A stretch of 64,000 nt of DNA from Rhodothermales bacterium (GTDB lineage Bacteria; Bacteroidota; Rhodothermia; Rhodothermales; Bin80): the NCBI GenBank assembly GCA_028278205.1, contig JANQES010000041.1, positions 21,669 through 85,668 on the forward strand, in the 5' to 3' direction. Shown piece after piece: positions 23,661-31,945 of this stretch. Numbering within the stretch: the first letter of the stretch is position 1; every line of letters starts with the position of its first letter. Under the pieces are notes generated by a model. That model was given only the letters and a program-made list of their open reading frames with translations. It made no database searches and was not told the origin of the DNA. The translations under genes and the position numbers were made by a program.

Positions 23661-26315
23661 CTAGTTGGCGCCCGCAGCCCATTCCATGGCGCGCTTCATC
23701 AGCGTCTGGCCGTGGGCGTTGAGCGAGTTGATGTCGAAGTCGTTGCCGCCCCAGGGCAGGTGGACGCGGCGTCCGGCTGCCGGACCGCTGCCGGTCTCTG
23801 CGCCGGCTTCGAGCACGGCCAGCGCGGCGGCGGTGCCGTCCCATTTGGCAATCACCTGAAGCCCCGGTGCCAGCGTTCCATCGACGCCGGTGTAGGCCCA
23901 GTTCCAGTCGATAGGCCAGAACTGCCCCGTGCCCAGCGTCTCGGTGATGTAATGGGTGTCGTCGTTGATGTAAAGGTGGTTGGCCCAGGGAAAGGACGGC
24001 GTCGAGGCCATCTGCAGTTCATCGACCAACTGCCCTTCCTCATTGACCACGCCGATGGTGGCTCCGGTCAGCTTCGTGCCCAACTGGGATGAGCTGATCT
24101 CTTCGGAGACATACGCAACGGTGGCATTGGCTACGGCGTTGTCGAAGTCCGATTGCGAGGCCCAGGCCGAGATCGGCGTGACGGTGTAGCCCCAGCTTTC
24201 CATGAGCGCCTTTTTGTCGGCATCCTGCGCCACGAGGTTCGAGGCGTCCGGTGTCACGAGCAGCACGGTCGGGTTCGCCAGCGGCGGGGGTGGGGGCGTG
24301 GTCTCTCCGGAGCCCGCAGCCCATTCGACAGCGCGCCGCATGAGCGACTTCCCATCATTGGTCAGGGCGTTGATGTCGAGCGAGCCGCCGCCCCAGGGCA
24401 GTTTGACACGCCGCCCGGCTGCCGGGCCGTTGTTCGTCTGCCCACCGGCTTCGATGACGGCCAGCGCTTTGTTCGAGCCCCATTTGGCCAGCGTCTGGAG
24501 ACCCGGCGCCAGCGTGCCTGAGATATCGGCCACCGACTGGCTCCACGAGAAGATTGTCATCGTGCCCGACCCGAAGGATTCGGTGATGTAGTGTGAGGCG
24601 TCGGTGATGTCGAGGTTGGATTTTGAGAGCCAGTTTTTGCTGGTGGACATCTGAAGTTCGTCGTAGATTTCGGCCTCTTCAGCAAGGACGCCGATGGCGG
24701 CCCCCGTAAGCTTAGTGCCGAGTTGGGACGAACTGATTTCCTCGGAGATGTACGCCGCGTCTGCGCCTGCCACAGCGCTGTTGAAGACCGACTGCGAGGC
24801 CGAAGCCGCGATGGGCGTGACCGTGAAGCCCCAGCTTTCCATCAGCGTTTTCTTGGCTGCGTCCTGGCCGCTCAGGTTTCCGGCGTCGGGCACGACGAGC
24901 AGCACCGAGGCGTTCCCCGGCGGCGGTTCCGATCCACCAACCCAGACGCTCTTGGTCGTCGTCGAACCGGTCGGCGGGTTCGTGACAAAATCTTTGGCAT
25001 CGGCCAGCAGCGCGGCTTCCACCTGCGCCGGCGTCGCCGACGGGTTCTGCCCCAGGTAGAGCGCCACGGCCCCCGTGACATGCGCCGCCGCCATCGACGT
25101 GCCCGTCATCGTCACATTGTTGCCCGCGCCGTCCGGGCTCATCGAGAGGATGCCTTCGCCCGGCGCCAGGATGTCTACTTTCGGGCCGTAGTTCGAGAAG
25201 TCCGAGAAGCTGCCGTTGAAGGCGTACGAGCCCACCGTGATGGCCGAGGTCACTTTCGCAGGCGTGACGCTGGAGGCGTTCTTGCCGTGGTTGCCGGCGG
25301 CTACGACGTAAACCACACCCGCTGCCACCGAGGCCGAGACCGCTTCGTCGAGGGCGCTGAAGACATTGTTGCCCACGTCTTCGCCCAGGCTCATGTTGGC
25401 TACCATCGGCGTGCCCTGGTTGGCGAGCTTATAGGCTGTGATGTGCTCGATAGCCGCGATGACCTGCGAGACGTCGCCCGTGCCGTCGTCGCCGAGGACT
25501 TTCAGGTTGTGGATGCGTGCGCCGGGAGCCAATCCCACGAGGCCGTCGTTGTCGTCCACCGCGCCGATGATACCGGCGATGTGGGTGCCGTGGCCGTCGT
25601 AGTCTTTGGCATCGTCCATACCATCGCGGTAGTCGATGTTCTCGACGAGGTTGAAGTCGTCGTTCCAGTCGTCGTTGTCGGCCTTAGCCACGCCCGTGTC
25701 GAGAATGAAGACCTGGACGTTGACGTCGCCCTGCCCGTCGCCGCTGACGGCCCAGGAGGTCTGCCCGCCGACGGCGGCCACACTCCAGGGCACCTCTTGC
25801 CCCGAACCACCGTCCGCCGGGTCGGACTCGGGCTGGATCATGTCGAAGTCGGGCTCGAACCAGATCACGTCGGGGTCGGCGGCGAGTTCATCGAGGAAAT
25901 CCTGATAATCGCCGGAGCCTTCGACGTCTTCGATCATCCAGGCAATGCCGTTAAAGACGTTGTCGTATTCGAAGCGTTTGTTGAGGCGGAAGCGTTCGTT
26001 GAGGCGGAAACGCTCGTTAAGGCGGAAGCGTTCGGCCAGCCGCTGCTTATCGACCCCGTGCTCCACCCCGATGATGAGGCCGAGGGTGTTGTTGGAGCCG
26101 GATTTGCCGGGGTTGGTTCGGTAGGCGCGGTCGAGCATGTGCGCCAGGCGGAGCTTGCCGCCGTCGGCGGTGCGCTGTTGCGTTTCGAAAGATTCTTCTG
26201 CCGAGAAGACGCCGTCGGCGCAGCCGGTCAGGAAGGTGCTGCCCAGGAGCAGGGCAAAACCAAGGAGTAAAACGCCGAAGCGCGTGGATGTCGATGAGCG
26301 GGCTGGGTAGCTCAT
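23661..26315 (-). CDS. Subtilisin-family (S8) protease lipoprotein 3 with two tandem C-terminal domains
   Basis: An 884-residue protein: lipobox LTGC (Cys32), propeptide with three perfect RFRLNE hexapeptides (residues about 96-113), and a catalytic domain with Asp206 (FILDTGVA), His242 (DGHGTHIAG) and Ser in GTSMAAAHVTG. After KSVWVGG there are two copies of a domain of about 200 residues. Each begins VLLV(V/T)PDA-N-L, contains AYVSEEISSSQLGTKLTG or a near match, and ends AAGRRV.LPWGG..DIN...A.EWAAG. The two copies resemble a Rossmann-like GATase/ThuA-type fold, but I do not recognise the family. The two domains are joined by a Pro-rich linker. It is likely the first gene of the protease operon. 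Confidence 0.92.
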   Translation of the reverse strand: MSYPARSSTSTRFGVLLLGFALLLGSTFLTGCADGVFSAEESFETQQRTADGGKLRLAHMLDRAYRTNPGKSGSNNTLGLIIGVEHGVDKQRLAERFRLNERFRLNERFRLNKRFEYDNVFNGIAWMIEDVEGSGDYQDFLDELAADPDVIWFEPDFDMIQPESDPADGGSGQEVPWSVAAVGGQTSWAVSGDGQGDVNVQVFILDTGVAKADNDDWNDDFNLVENIDYRDGMDDAKDYDGHGTHIAGIIGAVDDNDGLVGLAPGARIHNLKVLGDDGTGDVSQVIAAIEHITAYKLANQGTPMVANMSLGEDVGNNVFSALDEAVSASVAAGVVYVVAAGNHGKNASSVTPAKVTSAITVGSYAFNGSFSDFSNYGPKVDILAPGEGILSMSPDGAGNNVTMTGTSMAAAHVTGAVALYLGQNPSATPAQVEAALLADAKDFVTNPPTGSTTTKSVWVGGSEPPPGNASVLLVVPDAGNLSGQDAAKKTLMESWGFTVTPIAASASQSVFNSAVAGADAAYISEEISSSQLGTKLTGAAIGVLAEEAEIYDELQMSTSKNWLSKSNLDITDASHYITESFGSGTMTIFSWSQSVADISGTLAPGLQTLAKWGSNKALAVIEAGGQTNNGPAAGRRVKLPWGGGSLDINALTNDGKSLMRRAVEWAAGSGETTPPPPPLANPTVLLVTPDASNLVAQDADKKALMESWGYTVTPISAWASQSDFDNAVANATVAYVSEEISSSQLGTKLTGATIGVVNEEGQLVDELQMASTPSFPWANHLYINDDTHYITETLGTGQFWPIDWNWAYTGVDGTLAPGLQVIAKWDGTAAALAVLEAGAETGSGPAAGRRVHLPWGGNDFDINSLNAHGQTLMKRAMEWAAGAN
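25976..26030. repeat. 18-base minisatellite in the S8 protease 3 propeptide
   Basis: Three successive 18-base units encode R-F-R-L-N-E. The nucleotide copies differ at a few third positions (for example GAAGCG, GAAACG), so the array is not brand new. The paralogues at 21639 and 23546 carry decayed versions at the same place. Confidence 0.75.
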
Positions 26316-26690
26316 GATCCTATTCTTCTACACAGGTTCTGGTTCACGGTTGGTGCAGGCCGGGGACGGTGCTTTCGACCTGTGCTGCCAATTCTGGCAA
26401 GGATGGGTCCATTTTCTCTAGACGCCTGCCCTTATTCGTCTATCGATCCTGTGTTTGAAGCCGCGCCGGTTCACGCATTCCGTTTCACCATGTCCGCATA
26501 GTTCTACCGCGCATTGCATCCTTTGAACAGCATATTTTTGTGCTATTCTTGATCGTTTGGGCGGTTTTGGGGGGATCTCCAGGCAGACGGGTCGTATCCG
26601 GACATAGTCATTCTGAACGGCGTTTTTTCGACGCCGTCGTTTATTTTTTTCCGCTATCTTCCTGCTTTGAAAAGGCTGGATTTCAAAATG
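26316..26690. promoter_or_regulatory. Long 5' region of S8 protease 3
   Basis: No gene is visible in the 526 bases between divergent genes. About 380 bases next to the protease are homologous to the region upstream of protease 1, including GGCAAGGATG and GGACATAGTCATTCTGAA. The remaining part up to 26841 should hold the promoter of the sigma-factor gene. Confidence 0.55.
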
Positions 26691-26703
26691 TTACATCTTG
26701 TAA
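26691..26703. promoter_or_regulatory. Palindrome TTACATCTTGTAA, copy 2
   Basis: Identical to 22025-22037. It lies 376 bases before the protease 3 start and 139 bases before the divergent sigma-factor start, so it could serve either gene; the second copy has no sigma gene beside it, which favours the protease. Confidence 0.5.
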
Positions 26704-26841
26704 TCTTTCGGGTGAATCGGAAGTTCGAAAAACCTTGGTATTGGTGGGCTTCACGACGCTGCCAGGACGAGGTGTAACCGTTCGAAGGCTTGCGCGTCCA
26801 TAAAATGAAAGATCGAGAAACCAAACGCCGCGTACCTCCCG

Positions 26842-27372
26842 ATGACGACCCTGGAAGCGAACCTGCTGGCGCACCTCGATGTGGTCCTGGGCTATGCCCG
26901 CAAAAAGACCGGCGATCCGGATCTGGCAGCGGACGTCGTGCAGCAGAGCCTGCTCAAAGCCCTCGAAGCCGCCCCGACGCTGCGCGACGAGGACAAGGTG
27001 CTGCCCTGGTTCTATCGCATTCTTAACAACACCCTCACGGACCTCTATCGCCGTCGGGGCGTCGAAGCCAGATACCAGCCGGTGCTGGCGCAAGAACACG
27101 ACGCAGCAGTCGAACCTGAGGAGTACGCCGTCGTCTGCCGGTGTTTCGAGCCTTTGCTGCCGACGCTCAAGCCGGATTATGCCGCGCTCATCGAGGCGTT
27201 GGAACTGGGCGATGAAGACCCGCAGGCCGTCGCCGACCGCCTCGGCATCACGCGCAACAACCTGAAGGTGCGCCGCCATCGGGCGCGGCAGCAACTGCGG
27301 CGACGCCTCGAAGAAACCTGCCGCGCGTGCGCCGAACACGGCTGCCTCGATTGTAGTTGCAAACGGATGTAG
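26842..27372 (+). CDS. ECF sigma factor with cysteine-rich tail (CorE-like)
   Basis: A 176-residue sigma-70 factor. Region 2 is recognisable in DLAADVVQQSLLKAL and WFYRILNNTLTDLYRR; region 4 in PQAVADRLGITRNNLKVRRHRARQ. The C-terminus is C160-RA-C163-AEHG-C168-LD-C171-S-C173. Cysteine-rich tails of this kind are known in the CorE group (ECF44), where bound copper, cadmium or zinc switches the sigma factor without an anti-sigma protein. The next gene on the strand encodes a copper P-type ATPase, which makes metal sensing the obvious proposal. No anti-sigma gene is adjacent. Which metal, and which redox state, cannot be told from sequence. Confidence 0.88.
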   Translation: MTTLEANLLAHLDVVLGYARKKTGDPDLAADVVQQSLLKALEAAPTLRDEDKVLPWFYRILNNTLTDLYRRRGVEARYQPVLAQEHDAAVEPEEYAVVCRCFEPLLPTLKPDYAALIEALELGDEDPQAVADRLGITRNNLKVRRHRARQQLRRRLEETCRACAEHGCLDCSCKRM

Positions 27373-27409
27373 GTGTTCGACGTTAGACTAAGCACCCAGC
27401 CAAGTTCTG

Positions 27410-27530
27410 TGTCATCCCAAGCGAAGCGCAGCGAAGTCGAGGGATCTCTCCCCTTGACATCTTGCAAAACCTGAACGGGGGAGATCCTTCGACTGCGCCC
27501 GACTGCGTCGTGCTTCGCTCAGGATGACAC
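27410..27530. repeat. Family B element, copy 3
   Basis: Starts TGTCATCCCAAGCGAAG and ends TCGCTCAGGATGACA; the inner arms are CGAGGGATCTCTCCCC and GGGGGAGATCCTTCG. It separates the sigma factor from copA and lies in the likely copA promoter region, 22 bases before its start. Confidence 0.85.
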
Positions 27531-27552
27531 GGGGAAAGGTTTTCGATAGATC

Positions 27553-30036
27553 ATGCAAACCGACCTCGTTCATACCAGCGAAGACGCCGCACAGGCCGAA
27601 GCGGACCGGGTGATGTTGCCCGTTGAGGGGATGGAATGCGCGGCCTGCGCCATGCGCATCGAGCGGCAGTTGGCGAAGGTGCCCGGCGTCCGCGAAGCCG
27701 TGGTCAACTATGCCACGGGTGAGGCGGCGGTGGCCTACGAACCCGGCGGCGGCGATGTAGCCACGTTCGTGCGCACGGTCGAGAAAGCCGGCTTCGGCGT
27801 GCGGACCGAGACGCTGGCGTTGCCGCTGCGCGAAGCCGCCGCGCCGACGATGCAAGATCTGGAAAATCTTTTCGCCCGGACCAACGGCGTTTTGAGCGTG
27901 AGCCTGGACGAGGGCGAGAGGCCGTCGGTGCAGATCACCTACGTGCCCGTCGTGGCTGAGCCTGCCGCGTTGGCCCGGATGCTGGCCGAACGCGGCTATG
28001 CCGATCCGCTGGACGAGGCGGCAGCCGGCGCCGAGCGGTCGTCGATCCAAAAAGAACGCGAAGCCCACTACCGCGCTCTCAAACGCCGTTTCATCATCGC
28101 GGGGCTGCTGAGCCTGCCCGTGCTGGTGATCTCGATGGCCCACGGCGCACTCGACTTTGCCGGCGTTCACTGGGTGCTCCTGGCGCTGACGACGCCGGTG
28201 GTCGTCTGGGCAGGGCGGACGTTTTTTACAGGCGCCTGGCGCGCTTTCCGCCATCACGCCGCCGACATGAACACGCTCGTGGCGCTCGGTGTCGGCTCGG
28301 CCTACGGCTACAGCGTCGTTGCCACGGTCTTTCCGCACTGGTTCGCCGCGCTGGGCCGCGCGCCCGACGTCTACTTCGAAGCCGCCGCCGTCATCGTTAC
28401 GTTGATCTTGATGGGGCGGATGCTGGAAGCGCGTGCTACCGGGCAGACCGGCGCGGCCATCGAAAAGCTCCTCGGCTTGCAGGCCCGGACGGCCCGCATT
28501 CAGCGCGGCATGCAAGTCGTCGAAGTGCCCATCAGCCACGTCCAACCCGCCGACCGCGTCGTGGTCCGGCCCGGCGAGAAGATCCCGGTCGACGGCATCG
28601 TCGTCGAAGGGGCGTCTGCGGTGGATGAGAGCATGATCACCGGCGAGCCGCTGCCCGTCGATAAGCACGAGGGCGACCCTGTCACCGGCGGGACGATCAA
28701 CAGGACGGGGGCCTTCGTCGTCGAGGTGACGCGCGTCGGGGCCGATACGACGCTTCAGCAGATCGTCCGGCTCGTGCGCGAGGCGCAGGGCCGCAAAGCG
28801 CCTATCCAACGCCTGGCCGATACCGTCGCCGGCTTTTTCGTCCCGGCGGTGCTGCTCGTGGCTATCGCGACGTTCGTCGTCTGGTTCGACGTCGGGCCGG
28901 ATCCCCGATTGACGCACGCGCTGCTGACGTTCGTCTCGGTGCTGATCATCGCCTGCCCGTGCGCCCTCGGCCTGGCGACGCCCACGGCCATCATGGTCGC
29001 CACGGGCAAAGCCGCCTCGCGCGGCATCCTCGTCAAAGGCGGCGATGCCGTCGAGCGCCTCCGCGCCGTCGATCTCGTGGTGCTCGACAAGACGGGCACG
29101 ATCACCGAAGGCACGCCGCGCCTGACCGACGTCGTCCCGACGGGCGACTGGTCTGAAGCATTGCTTTTGAGTCTGGCAGCTTCTGCCGAAGCGCGTTCCG
29201 AGCATCCCATTGGCGCGGCGGTGGTGGCCGCCGCCGAAGGGCGTGGCGTGGCGCTGGCTCCCGTCGAATCGTTCCATTCGCGGACGGGCCTGGGCATCGA
29301 AGCGCGCATCGACGGGCACGACGTGCTCATCGGCAACGCGGCGTTTCTGCGCGAGCGGTCGATGCCGCCGGAAACCTGGCAACCCGCCACGGACGCGCTG
29401 GCCGAACAAGGCAAGACCGCCGTGCTCGTCGCCATCGACGGGCGTCCCGCCGGCGCCCTGGCCGTGGCCGACGCTGTCCGCCCGACCTCGAAAGCTGCCG
29501 TCGAAGCCTTGCACGCCCTGGGCGTCGAAGTGGCCATGGTCACGGGCGATGCCGAAGCCACCGCCCGCGCCGTCGCCCGCGACGTAGGCATCGATCACAT
29601 AGCCGCCGGCGTGCTGCCGGGCGACAAGGCCGAGGCCATCCGCGCCTTCCAGGCTCAGGGCCGCGTCGTCGCCATGGTCGGCGACGGTATCAACGACGCC
29701 CCGGCGCTGGCGCAGGCCGACGTCGGCGTGGCCATCGGCACGGGCACCGACGTAGCCATCGAAGCCAGCGACGTGACGCTCATGCGCGACGACCTCGGCG
29801 CCGTGGCCGAAGCCTTCCGCCTCTCGCGCCGGACGCTGCGGACGATCAAGCAGAACCTGTTCTTCGCCTTTGTCTACAACGTCATCGGCATCCCCATCGC
29901 GGCGGGCGTGCTCTATCCGTTCTTCGGAATCTTACTCAGCCCCATCATCGCTTCCGGCGCGATGGCGCTCTCCAGCGTCTCGGTCGTCAGCAACAGTTTG
30001 CGTCTTAGATCTTTTCGCTGGCGCGAAAAGATCTAA
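27553..30036 (+). CDS. copA: Copper-exporting P1B-type ATPase
   Basis: An 827-residue pump that moves Cu+ out of the cytoplasm at the cost of ATP. The N-terminal HMA domain has C29-A-A-C32 in GMECAAC. A second HMA-like fold (residues about 95-155) lacks the CxxC. Then come eight membrane segments, TGEPLPV in the actuator, CPC at 468-470, D512 in DKTGT, SEHPIG and [12 protein letters not shown] in TM7 and MxxSS-like MALSS in TM8 match the Cu+ subgroup. The last codons and stop lie inside a perfect 14-base hairpin. It is followed by two small membrane proteins, probably in one transcript. Confidence 0.95.
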   Translation: MQTDLVHTSEDAAQAEADRVMLPVEGMECAACAMRIERQLAKVPGVREAVVNYATGEAAVAYEPGGGDVATFVRTVEKAGFGVRTETLALPLREAAAPTMQDLENLFARTNGVLSVSLDEGERPSVQITYVPVVAEPAALARMLAERGYADPLDEAAAGAERSSIQKEREAHYRALKRRFIIAGLLSLPVLVISMAHGALDFAGVHWVLLALTTPVVVWAGRTFFTGAWRAFRHHAADMNTLVALGVGSAYGYSVVATVFPHWFAALGRAPDVYFEAAAVIVTLILMGRMLEARATGQTGAAIEKLLGLQARTARIQRGMQVVEVPISHVQPADRVVVRPGEKIPVDGIVVEGASAVDESMITGEPLPVDKHEGDPVTGGTINRTGAFVVEVTRVGADTTLQQIVRLVREAQGRKAPIQRLADTVAGFFVPAVLLVAIATFVVWFDVGPDPRLTHALLTFVSVLIIACPCALGLATPTAIMVATGKAASRGILVKGGDAVERLRAVDLVVLDKTGTITEGTPRLTDVVPTGDWSEALLLSLAASAEARSEHPIGAAVVAAAEGRGVALAPVESFHSRTGLGIEARIDGHDVLIGNAAFLRERSMPPETWQPATDALAEQGKTAVLVAIDGRPAGALAVADAVRPTSKAAVEALHALGVEVAMVTGDAEATARAVARDVGIDHIAAGVLPGDKAEAIRAFQAQGRVVAMVGDGINDAPALAQADVGVAIGTGTDVAIEASDVTLMRDDLGAVAEAFRLSRRTLRTIKQNLFFAFVYNVIGIPIAAGVLYPFFGILLSPIIASGAMALSSVSVVSNSLRLRSFRWREKI
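30005..30036. repeat. Perfect hairpin at the 3' end of copA
   Basis: TTAGATCTTTTCGC, loop TGGC, GCGAAAAGATCTAA: fourteen paired bases with no mismatch. It covers the last nine codons plus the TAA stop of copA and ends 15 bases before the next start. It could tune translation or decay between copA and the DUF6010 gene. Confidence 0.75.
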
Positions 30037-30051
30037 ATGAGGAGTGGTTGT

Positions 30052-30552
30052 ATGAATACACCCGTTACTATCGTTCCTTTGCCTGAAATGACCGCGATGT
30101 CGTGGGCTTTCTGGTTCGTGCTCGGCCTCGTGTTGGCTGCCCTGTTTGTCGTCGGCGCGCGGCGGTTGGGGATTCCGGGCGAGCGCCGGTTGCTGGCTCT
30201 CGGCCTCGTCGTCGCAGCGCTGGTTTATGTGGGTTTTGCCGTGGTGTGGTCGGGCGGGGCGTGGATCGCGGCTGAACTCGGCGGCGTGGTAGTTTTCGGC
30301 GGGCTGGCCGTGCTCGGCCTCAAACGCTCGCCGATGTCGCTGGCCGTCGGCTGGGGGCTGCATCCGGTGTGGGATGCCGGGCTGCACCTCGTGGGCGACG
30401 GCGCGGCGTTTGCGCCGCAGTGGTACGTGGTCTTCTGCATCAGCTTCGACCTGCTCGTGGCCGGCTACATCGCCGCGCGCTTCCGGACCTTGCCAGTGGC
30501 TTCGGAACAGGCACGCGGAGGAAAGGCCGAACAAGAGGCAGCACAGGTTTGA
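30052..30552 (+). CDS. DUF6010-like membrane protein
   Basis: A 166-residue protein with about five membrane segments. The motifs ALGLKRSPMSLAVGWGLHPVWDAGLH-like (here GWGLHPVWDAGLHLVGDG) and WYVVFCISFDLLVAGYIAARF resemble DUF6010 proteins. GAGGAG precedes ATG 30052, so I prefer it to ATG 30037. It follows copA by 15 bases. The role is unknown; the position suggests membership in the copper operon. Confidence 0.75.
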   Translation: MNTPVTIVPLPEMTAMSWAFWFVLGLVLAALFVVGARRLGIPGERRLLALGLVVAALVYVGFAVVWSGGAWIAAELGGVVVFGGLAVLGLKRSPMSLAVGWGLHPVWDAGLHLVGDGAAFAPQWYVVFCISFDLLVAGYIAARFRTLPVASEQARGGKAEQEAAQV

Positions 30553-30553
30553 T

Positions 30554-30649
30554 ATGGATCTCACCGCCTGGATCGTGACAATTATCGGCCTCCTGGCGAT
30601 GGCCTGGGTCGTCTGGTATTTCTGGATCTACGACGAGCCGGTGGATTGA
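30554..30649 (+). CDS. 31-residue single-span membrane peptide
   Basis: MDLTAWIVTIIGLLAMAWVV begins a single hydrophobic helix ending in aromatic WYFWIYD and an acidic tail. The start lies one base after the stop of the DUF6010-like gene, so it is probably translated from the same mRNA. Tiny Trp-rich membrane proteins are often found beside metal ATPases and oxidase-assembly genes, but I cannot assign it to CcoS or another named family. Confidence 0.6.
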   Translation: MDLTAWIVTIIGLLAMAWVVWYFWIYDEPVD

Positions 30650-30680
30650 TCCTTTCTTGCATCTATCGCAAAAAACATAA

Positions 30681-30886
30681 GTCATCCCGCATTTTGGAGC
30701 CCCGTAGGGGCGCCCTATTTGTAGAAAGCAAGCCTTTCCCCCAAAAAAGAGCCCCGTAGGGGCGGCCTGTTCAAAGAGGATGCAGCGGAACTTTTTGAAG
30801 AGGTCGCTCCTACGGAGCTTTTTGTTTTTAATAATCTTTGTGCTACAAACAGGACGCCCCTACGGGACTGAAAAAAACGGGATGAC
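30681..30886. repeat. Family C nested palindrome (CCCCGTAGGGGCG), copy 1
   Basis: The outer pair is GTCATCCCG / CGGGATGAC. Inside are four modules containing CCCCGTAGGGGCG, GCCCCGTAGGGGCGGCCTGT, GGTCGCTCCTACGGAGC and CGCCCCTACGGG, so it reads as a palindrome made of palindromes. It fills the gap between the small membrane peptide and the gene at 31006. A second copy with the same module order is at 45207-45370. Confidence 0.88.
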
Positions 30887-31005
30887 TCATGGCTACGTCC
30901 TATAATTTTAATATCTTGGCCACAGGTTTTGGCCTGCATAACTCCACCTGTGATTATCTGGATTTTCCTTTCAAATGATCCGGTTTCATCCTTGATTTCA
31001 ACCGC

Positions 31006-31206
31006 CTAATTGTACTGTTCATGCGCGCGTTGGACGGCGGCTTTTAGACCGATTTTATAGCCGCGCATGGCGGCCTGCACGAGCGTCTGATGCACGAGCA
31101 GCCAGGGCATGACGTTGTCTTCGCCTATCTGATTTTCTACCTCTCGCACGAGCCGGTTCGTCTCAAACGTCGCCTCTTGCTCAGACCATTTGTGTAAGGA
31201 TTTCAT
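31006..31206 (-). CDS. Small helical protein of unknown function
   Basis: A 66-residue protein, predicted all-helical and without signal peptide or membrane segment. KWSEQEATFETNRLVREVEN and QTLVQAAMRGYKIGLKAAVQ look like amphipathic helices. Codon use resembles its neighbours. I recognise no family, and it faces against the copper genes. Confidence 0.6.
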   Translation of the reverse strand: MKSLHKWSEQEATFETNRLVREVENQIGEDNVMPWLLVHQTLVQAAMRGYKIGLKAAVQRAHEQYN

Positions 31207-31471
31207 CGTCTAGCTGGTTGATGTCGTGAAGGAGGAAGAAGAACGCGTTCCGTATCAGGCTGAGACTCGTCTTTACGCTCGAAACCCGAATTCGGAAGCG
31301 CCTTCAAAACAAGCCGGCTGCGCTAAAACGCACAAAACAAGGCGATTAAGCCGGTTTCTGCGGGCGCTTAGGATCTGGAACGCTGATAGTTCAAACACCG
31401 TGCCTTAGCGGTTGTTTAGAGCGTTTTGCTTTGACTTCAGGTCTTCGTGCCTTCGGCATGGTTGATATGTT

Positions 31472-31587
31472 GAGCCGGGGAGCCGAGGATTTTTTGAGTC
31501 GGGGAGTCGAGGAGTCGGAGACTCTTTGCCCCGGCTCTCTGATTCACAAAATCCCCGGCTCTCCGACTCCCCGACTCCCCGATTCAC
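31472..31587. repeat. Inverted element CCGGGGAGCCGAGG / CCCCGGCTCTCCG
   Basis: The left arm mixes GAGCCGGGGAGCCGAGG, GAGTCGGGGAGTCGAGGAGT and the right arm their complements CCCCGGCTCTCCGACTCCC, separated by a second nested pair (GAGACTC...). It lies in the 31207-31668 gap before the CopZ-like gene; the rest of that gap shows nothing recognisable. Confidence 0.7.
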
Positions 31588-31668
31588 TGTAACCGGGCTG
31601 AACCTTGCGCGTCTCTAACGGTAAAACACCCGCACGTGAGAACGATCCACCCTGCAAATAAGAAAACT

Positions 31669-31884
31669 ATGGCGGTCAGAGAAGAGACGATACACATCGA
31701 AGGCATGGGCTGCGGCCATTGCGTCAAGGCTGTCGAAGATGCGCTCCGGGCGGTCGAAGGCGTCGAGGTGCATGCCGTCGAGATCGGCTCGGCGCAGATC
31801 AGCTACGATCCTGTGACGATGGATCCCACCCGCATCGTTGCGGCTATCAAAGACGCCGGCTATGCGGTGCCGGCGCTGGCCTGA
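31669..31884 (+). CDS. CopZ-like heavy-metal-associated domain protein
   Basis: A 71-residue single HMA domain: TIHIEGMGCGHCVKAVEDAL gives the metal-binding C-G-H-C motif at the usual place, followed by the beta-alpha-beta pattern to the end (AAIKDAGYAV). Such carriers deliver Cu+ to CopA. The frame opens at 31636, but MAVREETIHIEG at 31669 gives the normal CopZ length. It precedes the RND efflux genes. Confidence 0.88.
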   Translation: MAVREETIHIEGMGCGHCVKAVEDALRAVEGVEVHAVEIGSAQISYDPVTMDPTRIVAAIKDAGYAVPALA

Positions 31885-31945
31885 GAAACCCTCGGCTTAC
31901 CCCGTCGTTGCACCACGACGCGCGTCGGAAGCTTTTGCTTGAGTC

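Noticed and set aside
24723..26270. 515-codon plus-strand frame
   Set aside because: Antisense of S8 protease 3, Arg/Val-rich, no start signal or homology.
27412..29598. 728-codon minus-strand frame
   Set aside because: Antisense of copA and family B repeat; composition RGDH-rich without domains.
31226..31408. 60-codon plus-strand frame
   Set aside because: No recognisable domain, no RBS, ends near repeat sequence; little to support it as coding.
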